From NCBI GenBank assembly GCA_045576355.1, contig JAZNGG010000038.1, forward strand, positions 1-64,000: DNA of 64,000 nucleotides, written 5' to 3'. Of the stretch, positions 24,564 through 33,900 are shown in pieces. Numbering within the stretch: position 1 is the first letter of the stretch; each line of letters begins with the position of its first letter. Origin of the DNA: Liminaster sp045576355. GTDB taxonomy: Bacteria; Bacteroidota; Bacteroidia; Bacteroidales; UBA3663. Below the pieces are notes generated by a model. The model had not been told where the DNA came from. It did no database searches and was given only the letters and a program-made list of their open reading frames with translations. Made by a program: the position numbers and the translations under genes.

Positions 24564-27368
24564 ATGAGAAAGTTATTTTGCAGTAGTCTGCTCTTAATGG
24601 CAGTGACGAGTTTTCTTTGTCCCTCTATGGCTAAAGCCGAAGATGTGATCGTCGGGACAGAGGAGTACACCGACCTTTTTGACAAGACGTTTGATACATC
24701 GGTTGCTGCCAATACCATTCCATTGGGATGGACGTTATGTAACGAGGGAGAGATGAGAGAAGGGGGAACATCTTTTTATAGTGGTCCACGTGTGATGGAT
24801 ACTCCCAATTGTGATTTCAAGCGCGTCCTCTATGTCCGTTCTTATGGCGGATTAAGTTATGCACAATACGGACACAAGGAGGGTAACACGATGGAAGTCC
24901 CTGCCGGAGAGATGTCTGTGGAAACCTATTATGCTGCTTGGAATGGTGTCGGAAGTCAATTTACCATCTCTGTTATCGATGCTGATGATGAAACGATTGT
25001 TGCGGAACGCACTATTACCACGACTGAAAGTGCCCATTTCAGTAATAGTGCCAACACTACTGTGACTCTTGCTTCTGAATCTGTAGCATTTACCAGTGAT
25101 GGAGGCAATTATATTTTCAAAGCCTCTCTTACAAGTGGACACATCGTTCTTGGTGGTTTTAAGGTGAATGGACTCTATCGCAACTTTGACCGCGTCATGG
25201 AGGAGATGTTTGATGACGGAGACAACTCTGTGCCGGCTGCCGGTAGCGGTTGGGAGTTCTATCGGGATGGCAACATACTGCAGAAAGGTCTTGTCCAGTC
25301 ATGGGGTATCAACCGTATTTTTAATACCCCAAATGTTTTAGGACTTACTTCCGGTTTTTATGCGATTGGAGACACAAAGGGTGATACTAACTATGCCATA
25401 TATGGCAAGAAGGGCGATGGTGAGCCGATGCTCTCATTGACTCCCGGTAAGTATGTATTTACCTATTATGGCATCGGATGGAAGAATGATGACGTGCAGC
25501 TCTATTGCAAACTGATCAGTGCTGATGGTAAAGTGGTGCTTAATCGAGTGGATGTCTTAGAGAGTAATATTGGAGGGGATAAAAATGCTGCCGGAGAGGC
25601 TACTAAAGTGCAGTTTAATCTGGATGTCCGCACGACGGGAGATTATATGCTGAAGTTCCACATGTCTGATGAGGCAATTGTCGGTAATATCACTATCGAT
25701 CGTCTCAAGGCATATAATTATAATGAGCGGATCTTCTTTGAGGATTTTGCTGCTTATAACAATATTACTCCGACTGCTGGTAGCGGCTGGAATCTCTATG
25801 ATAATAGTGTTTTGCTCTCTAAGGGAGAGGATGGACAACGTTCTCGTATTTTGCTGATGAGTAATGCCGATAATCTACCTGCTGCCTATTTTTGCCGTAC
25901 CTATAATTATCCCAATACCTATGCTATCTATGGCGAGGAGACTGAGGGTGAACCCGTTTTGACTTTACAGCCCGGAAAATATGAATTAAGTTACTCTTGT
26001 GCTAATTGGAATAGTTCCTCTGCTCTTAAGATGTTTGGTCAAGTTTTGGATGCCGATTATAATGTTATAGCGGAACGCAACGACAACATGACTTCAAATT
26101 TTGCCAATAGTGCTTCCTCAGAGGTGACACCGGATAACTTTTCATTAACTTTTGAGATAAAGACTGCAGGCAACTATATGCTGAAGTTCTTTTCCAATGG
26201 TTTGGCTGTTGTCGGTAATATAGCCATTGATCTACTTGAAAACTATGACACAGATTTAGAAGCTATTTTTATTGAGTCTTTTGAGGCCGAAGAACATAAT
26301 TTTACCCCGACATTAGGTCGAGGTTGGCATCTCTATGATAATGGTGTTTTGTTGTCGCAAGGAGTGAGTGGAGGTTGGCCAAACTCTAGTTCTCGCATTA
26401 TGAAATTATCTGCAACCAATATGCTTTCTGCAGGCTATTATTGTCGTATTATGGGAAACTATACAGAGCCAACTTATGCCATTTATGGCGAAGGTGGAGA
26501 TGATGAGCCTTTGTTGATATTGGAAAAAGGTGCTTATAAAATTACTTTCCATGCTATCAATTGGAATAATGCATCCACTCAGTTGGCCTACTGCCAGATA
26601 TTGGATGCTGAAGACAATGTGGTAGGAGAGAAGTGTATTGATGTAAATGCTAATTTGGCAGGAAATGTTTCAACGTCAGCTACTGCTATAGAAGGATCAT
26701 TTGATGTTAATATCCCCTCAACGGGCAATTATAAACTGAAGATCTATGGCAATGGAGAATTGCTGATTGGTAACATTTCCATTGATCGCAAACTCGTCAA
26801 GAGCGTGAAGATTGGAACCAATGGATATTCTACTCTCTATCTCGGTAAGGCAGTGGTAATCCCGTCAGGAGTGAAGGCATACACTGGAGAGTTGAATGGC
26901 GATTATCTCAACCTCACAGAGTTGTCCGGCACTGTTCCTGCCAACACCGGAGTCGTGCTGATGGGCGAGGAGGGAGAGACAGCTAAATTCTATCTCTCTG
27001 CTCAAAATCCGGCCGCAGTGGAAGGAAATGCTTTGACCGGTTGTCTTATCGCTACAGAACGTGAGACATATCTCGCAGCCAATTGTCCCGGTGGTAGCAT
27101 CTATGCACTTGCTACGATCGACGAAGAGACTGCTTTCTATACTTATACCGGAACTAACTTGCCTGCTAATAAGGCTTTCCTCGCACTACCTGCTGCTCAA
27201 AATGCCCCCAAAGTGCGTATCATGCAGGGTGAGACTGCTATCGAGCAGATGGGACAAGATAATCAACCTAACCAGCAGGAAATCTATAACCTGCAAGGAC
27301 AAAAGGTGGAGCGCATCAGCATGCCGGGTCTTTACATCGTAGGTGGTCGTAAGATTTTGGTAAAATAA
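24564..27368 (+). CDS. secreted protein with four tandem ~180-residue repeats and a T9SS-like C-terminal domain
   Basis: A 934-residue exported protein of unknown function. A signal peptide (residues 1-25, ending SMAKA) is followed by four related units starting near residues 30, 210, 388 and 566. Each has an F-(D/E)-x-(F/T)-type start, a GSGW-(E/N)-(F/L)-Y or GRGWHLYDNG segment, an (A)-IYG-(K/E) segment, a GKY or GAYK strand and a closing GNI(T/A/S)ID; unit 1 is the most diverged. The predicted beta-rich pattern resembles jelly-roll or carbohydrate-binding modules, but I cannot name the family. From about residue 749 an extra domain leads to the tail EIYNLQGQKVERISMPGLYI, ending GGRKILVK, which fits a T9SS sorting tail. 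SprA is encoded nearby. It is probably surface-displayed and may bind glycan (inference). Confidence 0.85.
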   Translation: MRKLFCSSLLLMAVTSFLCPSMAKAEDVIVGTEEYTDLFDKTFDTSVAANTIPLGWTLCNEGEMREGGTSFYSGPRVMDTPNCDFKRVLYVRSYGGLSYAQYGHKEGNTMEVPAGEMSVETYYAAWNGVGSQFTISVIDADDETIVAERTITTTESAHFSNSANTTVTLASESVAFTSDGGNYIFKASLTSGHIVLGGFKVNGLYRNFDRVMEEMFDDGDNSVPAAGSGWEFYRDGNILQKGLVQSWGINRIFNTPNVLGLTSGFYAIGDTKGDTNYAIYGKKGDGEPMLSLTPGKYVFTYYGIGWKNDDVQLYCKLISADGKVVLNRVDVLESNIGGDKNAAGEATKVQFNLDVRTTGDYMLKFHMSDEAIVGNITIDRLKAYNYNERIFFEDFAAYNNITPTAGSGWNLYDNSVLLSKGEDGQRSRILLMSNADNLPAAYFCRTYNYPNTYAIYGEETEGEPVLTLQPGKYELSYSCANWNSSSALKMFGQVLDADYNVIAERNDNMTSNFANSASSEVTPDNFSLTFEIKTAGNYMLKFFSNGLAVVGNIAIDLLENYDTDLEAIFIESFEAEEHNFTPTLGRGWHLYDNGVLLSQGVSGGWPNSSSRIMKLSATNMLSAGYYCRIMGNYTEPTYAIYGEGGDDEPLLILEKGAYKITFHAINWNNASTQLAYCQILDAEDNVVGEKCIDVNANLAGNVSTSATAIEGSFDVNIPSTGNYKLKIYGNGELLIGNISIDRKLVKSVKIGTNGYSTLYLGKAVVIPSGVKAYTGELNGDYLNLTELSGTVPANTGVVLMGEEGETAKFYLSAQNPAAVEGNALTGCLIATERETYLAANCPGGSIYALATIDEETAFYTYTGTNLPANKAFLALPAAQNAPKVRIMQGETAIEQMGQDNQPNQQEIYNLQGQKVERISMPGLYIVGGRKILVK

Positions 27369-27430
27369 GTGACGAGCTCTATAGAATAGGTAGAAGTGCA
27401 TACGCGCTTTATTGGTTAAATAAATTGTAA

Positions 27431-27613
27431 ATGAAAAATAACAGAATGATGAAAAATTATATAAAGCCGGAGATTGAGGTTATATATTTAGAGTCTCAGC
27501 AGTTGCTCGCCCACTCCATCGGTGTGAATAATGGGACATTCTCAGATGAAGAGATGTTTCAGAAAACAGAAAGGAGAGAATCCCTTTGGGATGAATATGA
27601 AAAAGGCTTTTGA
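27431..27613 (+). CDS. small protein, 60 residues, YxxPxxEVIxLESQ type
   Basis: A short peptide read from ATG 27431 (or from Met-7 at 27449, giving MKNYIKPEIEVIYLESQQLL). It resembles small Bacteroidales/Prevotella proteins that open MKK-Y-x-P-x-x-E-V and often lie behind secreted-protein genes. The central stretch AHSIGVNNGTFSDEEM is polar, and the end WDEYEKGF is charged. It starts 62 bases after the four-repeat gene, with a terminator after it, so the two are probably co-transcribed. Function is unknown, and there is no signal peptide. Confidence 0.65.
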   Translation: MKNNRMMKNYIKPEIEVIYLESQQLLAHSIGVNNGTFSDEEMFQKTERRESLWDEYEKGF

Positions 27614-27703
27614 TTGTTCTTTCTCGCGCCTATAAGAATTATTCTTTGAGCGTATTCAGATGTGATATTGTTGTTTTATCATCAATAATTATTTGTGTTG
27701 AAC

Positions 27704-27737
27704 GGCGGTGTGTCAAATTTCTTTATGACACACCGCC
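27704..27737 (+). terminator. terminator of the four-repeat protein operon
   Basis: GGCGGTGTGTCA (27704-27715) pairs exactly with TGACACACCGCC (27726-27737) and is followed by an AT-rich run (ATTTATTTATT). Confidence 0.75.
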
Positions 27738-27767
27738 ATTTATTTATTATCAGTACCCCAAAAAAAC

Positions 27768-27788
27768 TAAGGACAGACTTGGGTCAAA
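27768..27788 (+). repeat. 21-bp motif shared with 50135-50155, copy 1
   Basis: TAA-G-GACAGA-C-TTGGGTCAAA. The copy at 50 kb differs at only two positions, both transitions. Each copy lies between convergent genes, 15-46 bases before a hairpin. The element is unrecognised. Confidence 0.5.
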
Positions 27789-27833
27789 AATCATAAACGC
27801 TTTAATTTCTACATCTCTGAATCGATTAGAAAT

Positions 27834-27877
27834 TTGCGCGAATGTTTTCTGAAATTTGTGAGAAGACATTCGCGCAA
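27834..27877 (-). terminator. terminator of sprA
   Basis: TTGCGCGAATGTTTTCT (27834-27850) pairs with 27861-27877 with one wobble, a 17-bp stem with a 10-base loop, 28 bases past the sprA stop on the minus strand. Confidence 0.75.
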
Positions 27878-27904
27878 GTGTCGGAAGGGAAATTAGAAAA
27901 ATAA

Positions 27905-30900
27905 TTATCTGGTGAGAGAGAAGTTCATTGTCACACCAAATTCGGTATTGGACGTAGGATAAGAGGTCGAAATCAACGGAGTATTGATTTGTTTATCGTA
28001 GAAAAGTCGTAAAGTCAAGGCTTTGGAGAGTTGGTAGTCTGCTGCAAACTTGAATGTCCATGCCTTATTGCCGGATGTAGCTTCGCTATATACATCTTCA
28101 ATTTTTCTTAAGAGTGCCATCTGGTTTTTATAAGTAACATCAAATTTGACATTCAGATCATGGTTGACATTTTGATCTTTACCTTGTGGCAGACCGATAC
28201 GGGTATTGAAATTGGCAATCTTATATCCTAAACCGACTGTGATGTCCTTGGAGATATTTTCTACAAGTTGGGCCGATGAAACACTAAGTGATACTGAGCG
28301 TGTTTGTTTGTATTCAGCCTTGGCAGAAATACCATTCAGTAAGGTTGCATTGATACCTGCTAAGGGAGCAAAACTTTCTGTGAGTGTAATCGTATTAATG
28401 TCAAACTCTGATGCAGGAATTGGTACGTCATTAGCTACATCGAGCGTAAAGCCTAACCCTTGTTCGTTTTCGACATAGTTGGTATAAGTCGAGTAGCTTC
28501 CGACATTATATGTGCAGGTGTATGCATGGCTGAGAGAGAGTGTCTTAAACCATTTGGAGAGTTTGGGGAACAAACTTAAAAGGCCATCATAAGAGACTTT
28601 CCAGTTGGGGAGGGCTTTCCAAAGTTCGGGGAATGGTGAAAGACTAATGCTGTTTGGGTCTCCTCCGGTATATGCTGCCAAAAATGCCGGTACTAATACA
28701 TCGCTGCTATTGATGCGCGATGCTCCTTCATTGCCCACAAATGGCATATTGGCATAGAGCAAATAACCCTGCATGAATCCTCCGGAGGGATAACGAGAAC
28801 CCTCATATTGAGATAGGAAACGGCGATAGATGGTTTCGCGGTTACTTACAAATTGGTTAAATGCTTCACTGCGGAATTTGTTGCCAGACTTGGTGCCTCC
28901 GAAAGAAGATCCCAAAGCGATGGTGGTCATTTGGAATGAGCCGCTGCGTGTGATGGCGAGATCTTCAAACATGAACTGATGGCTCTGTTTGTCATTGCGC
29001 TTGTGTACACCATTGAGTGTGATTTTCAGTCCCGGAATTGGCTCAAGCACTGCTTGGTAATTGAAGTCTCGGGTCATGCTATAGACTGCCGGAGTTGTGA
29101 GTGAGTCGTTACAGATGAGCCAGCCATTGTCGATTGCCTTCTCTGTGAAACTTTCTCCTCCTTCAAAACCGAAAGCAAAACCCAAACCAGGAGTCAGCTG
29201 GTCGTAACTATTATTTTGTCCATAAAAGTCTCCGGAGTTGGGGCGGAAAGAGGGGAGATATGTTTGTGAGATCTCTTTATATCCGATGGAGACATTGCGT
29301 ACCATCATTAACGCACGGGAGGTGTATTGCAATGACTTGTACCAACCGAGATCATCAAGAGGTTTATCAGGGTTGATGGTAATGACGAGATTGATACTAT
29401 CTTGGTTTTTAATTTTAATCGTATTAGCATCTATGGCACGATATTTTAACTTATATGCTTTCCCTTTTTCATCTTTAGCAGAGATGATCAGACGGCGAGT
29501 ATTCAATCCATGTCGGAGCGTGATCAGACTATCTCCTTGGAGTTTGACCTTTTGGGAGAATTTCTTGGTTTGCTTTTTGGTAGAATTACTCTTGTTATTG
29601 GTCGCAACGCGTCCTCTTCGAGAGGTTGAAGACGAAGATGTTTTAAATTTATCGTTGGTCTTTTTGAGGAATTTTGATTTGTTGTAAAGTGATTCGAAAT
29701 TGAATCTTCCATCTATCTGCCATGTGGCTTGATTCTGTATCGAATTACCTGTTTCTGTATTTTCATCGATTTGTGTACCTTTGTTCCAAGCATAGGTGCT
29801 GTGGAACTTCAGATTGCTGGTCATCCAGTCTAATGCCGGAAGTTTGGATAAAGGAATGTTCCAAGAGGCATCGAATGTCTGATTATAGTTGACCGGAGTT
29901 CCTAACTTCCAAAGATTGGTCATAACAGTGTCTTTCCATCTGTCATATTCATCCGGATAAAGATCTTTATTGACAGGAACCTCGGGTTCATCTACGCGAG
30001 CATTGGTTGCAGCATTGAAAGTAAACTTAAGTTGTTTGGTTAAATCCCAGGTGATGGCTGTCTGTCTGAGCCATGTAAAAGTCTTGGAATAGCTTATGGG
30101 TATGGAATAGTCACTGCCGTATGTATCCACATTACGGAGTTGCTCTTCGTGATAAGTACGATTGATATTGCTTGAAAGTGATATGCTGTTTGGCAACCAA
30201 TTTAACTGGAAGTCGGTTAGCAATTTGGGCATATTTTTTTTCTCCTTATTGTCGTTTTTCCCTTTGGGAGTTTCTGATGCACGTTGTCCCTGTCGAGGCA
30301 AACGGGGATTTTTATTGTTACTCTTCCAGGGAGTCCAAGGTGTGAAATAAGGTGAATAGTTATAATTGATAGAGCCTTTCCAAGTGTAGTCATGCTGATA
30401 TTCTGTAGTCGGATCGTGCGCTTTCTTCTTGTTTTGGGAATAAGAAATGGAGACATTGGCTGGATCCCATGGTTTTGCTTTTTTACTTTTAATATTGAAT
30501 TTCATGCCGGATACAGCAAAACTGCTTGTCTCTTCGACGGTTTGTGTCAATTCTTTGATGGAATCTTTTTGGGCAGAAGTGTTATAGGTGTCTAAGGTCT
30601 CTTCGAGTAGCATATCCTCATTATATGGATCATACTTAGGAGAAGAGACAGATTTGGAACGGCTATAGTAGATGGGAGCGGTAAACTTAAGTTGTTCGGG
30701 CAACCATTTACCGACATCAGTCTGACCGGAGAAGGTGTAATTATAATCATTGGTCATTGATCGCTCTGTACTGCTTTGCTCAATGCCTCCAAAACCGGCA
30801 GAAGTATAATTACCCGCCACGTTTAATGTCGCGAGGCTACTGATTCTTAATGTGGCATTGCCTGTTGCAGCCCATCCGCCCTCTTCGTTGATGCCGTTGA

Positions 30901-33900
30901 GACGTAACTCATTGACCCAGACTTTACCGCTCTTGGTTGATTTGCTGTTATTGCGTATACCGATCATAATGACAGAGACTTCAGAGAGCGAGGGATTACC
31001 TATAACAGAAATTTTGTTAGCCCTGTTGTCCGCATCATATGTGCTGTAAAGAGTAGTATATGAGACGTTGGAGAGTGACATCTGCTTCTGTGCATTTCGC
31101 TCTTTCTTGACTCGAGTGAGTTTACTTAATGTAAGATCGATCATATTCTCCTCCGGCCAAACGGCTAAACGATCTTTATCGCTATTACCATTATATGTGC
31201 CGGCAGGAGTAAGGGTAATGGGTACTTCATACTCATAGTAATTGTCTTTATAGTCTGTGCCTAAACGGATGAATAGGCTTAGATCTCCATTTTGAAGGTC
31301 TGTCTCGTTGCCTAAAAGTTGCTCTCCATGGACAAACATCTGTATATTGTCAAATTGTCGAATATCGATACCGGAATTTTTGTAAATGGCTACGGCATCG
31401 TGAGGCTCCAAATCGGAGACACTTAATACCATTGCTTGCTCGTTGAGCTGTGTAGAAGTTGCTTGACCAGGGTCAATAATCCGTGATACTCCGGGAGGTA
31501 AGACATAGTTGACGGGTACGGAACCGGCATTTTCTTCGATATTGACAGTCGATGTTGCTAAAGAGCCTGTTCCGGCTACGGCATAACCAGGTGTCACTAA
31601 TGTCGATGCTGTATAGTTTCGCCAATCACTTCGTACAAGTTCGAGTGTGGCTAAACGCAGGGTCTGTTCTTGTTTCCATCCGGTCATGAAGAGACGCATG
31701 AAACGGATGGATTTGAAGTTGGAAATATTGCCTACCTTTTTCTCATATTGATGAAGCGGAATTTTAAACTGATACCATTTTACAGAGGTGCTTTGTCCAT
31801 TACGCAATTTTACACGAACGTCTTTGACATCTTCGATATAATTTTGTCCTACTACCATGTCTTCACGACGTAAAGAGACGTGATATTGGAAATATCGTTC
31901 ATATTCATTCAGCGTGTTGTCTCCATTGATGTCTTCAACATCGGGTGTACTTTTAGCAGCAGTGCTATATTTTTCTCCAGAGTCACTGGTGGATGCAGAG
32001 TTGCCTTCAAGACCTCTAAAGTGCTTGTAACGATCCAAGATAGAGACTTCGTCGCGGTCAAAGTCACTGCCTCTGTAATAATGGAAATTATCGCCGGCAG
32101 GGTCGTTAATAGGTGAGAAGGGGTTAGATTTCCAATTATCTAATGTCGTAGCGTTTACTTTAGACTGCAAGTTGAGCACATAATTCATATAGGTAGGAAA
32201 TGTTTTTTCCTCTTCGGAACTTAACCCATTGAGACCGACATCTTGTTTGCTGTGTGAAGAAGTGGAATTGTCAAATGCATAGACTGTAGAAGTACGGCGT
32301 GACACGCGTCCCCAATTGGTGTTATTCAGATAGGTCGTGTCCCCATTGATATCCAATCCGTTTTCAAATGACTTCATGCCATCTTTTAGAATGTCCTCGC
32401 TCACTTCTCCGAGATTGAAATACAGATCTCCTCCTTCATTGTCCCCGGTTTCATCCATGACAAAAGGATCCATCATCCAAAACTCAATATATTCGTAATT
32501 AGCATTTTCAAAATTGGTGACATCCATAGCCCTCATCATACCGCCCCATCTCCGTTCAGGATAGAGCAATCGGCCATTTTCATCGATGTCTTCTGCGTCA
32601 AGGTTGTAGGGACCTCTTTCTTGAGGATAGAAACTGAGGTTTAAGACGTTTAAGATTCCGGTTTCGCCATAGGTCAGCTCTTTGTTGGGATAGATCTCAT
32701 CATAGTTAATTTGTCTTACTCGATGGTCTGAAAGTTGTGTGAGGTCATTCTTGATATGTCCGGGTGTCAAGCTGGAAGATTGGCTTGTGAAAAGACGATC
32801 AACTACATACCAGGAGAAGAGAGCTCGGTTTTTACCATAATCAATGTTGTTGCTCAATCCGGCTTCCGGGAAAAGCGGTGTTGCACCATCATCATAAGGA
32901 GTAGAAGCAATTTGCCATGCAGAGGGAGTGGAGATATCAGAGGGTGTTTCTGAAGACTCAAAATCATCAATTAGGACATTGCCGGCATCTCCGATTTCGT
33001 CACTATGTCCGGCAAGGAGTTGCGCAAATTCTGCTGAAATACTGAAGTTGGAAGGTGCAGTTGCTTTAACCCATGGAATGCTTCCGACTGCATTGGTTAA
33101 CCACATGAAGTCTTTGTTCCATTTGAAATTAAATCCGTATATAGTATTGTTGATGGGGATGTCTCCCATGTTTACTTTTTGAGTGAGCGGTTTTTCTCGC
33201 AGATTAAGGATTGTTCCTCCAAAAGTTAAGTCTTCGCTATATTCATATTGTGCATCGAGTCCCATCATCGTCTTACGTTGTAGTGAGTAAGCTGATTGGT
33301 CTTCAAGTGATACATTGATAGCTGTCCCACTCTCTATGATACTCTCATTCAAGATGGTCACTATACCCATGGTGTAGTCCACCGTATAATCTGTGTTTTC
33401 TACTAGAGTAGCACCCCCTGCAGTTACTCTAACAGAACCACGGGTTACATTCATCGCTCCAAGGTCTATTTCTGATCCGGATGAAGCGGTATATTCTCCT
33501 TTTAGGCGAAATTTGTTTTTCTCAGCAATCTGTTCGGCTACGGTAAGTGTAGAGTCATATAGTTCTGGGTAACAATATTTTTCAGCTAAAGCCTCATTGC
33601 CTAATTTGCTTGCTAAATGAGAGCCGAATGGCTCTACTACGGGGAAAATAATTCTACCGGAAGACGATTGTACGGTGTATCCCTCAACATAATCAAAATA
33701 TCCATCAGGATGACTTTGTTGATTCGCATTTAACCGATCTAAATTCATTACCTTGATAAGGAGTTGTTGGGCAATCGGACCATCATTGATAAAATTAGTA
33801 TAAACACCGATGGTGTCGCTCATGTATTGCACTTGAAGATTAAACTTCTCCTTTTGTAGTGAGGTAACACCTAAGGAGTAAACATTTTTCATCATCAAGT

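Noticed and set aside
29238..29687. 149-codon plus-strand frame inside sprA
   Set aside because: Antisense to sprA, which is open for 2521 codons and matches a known family.
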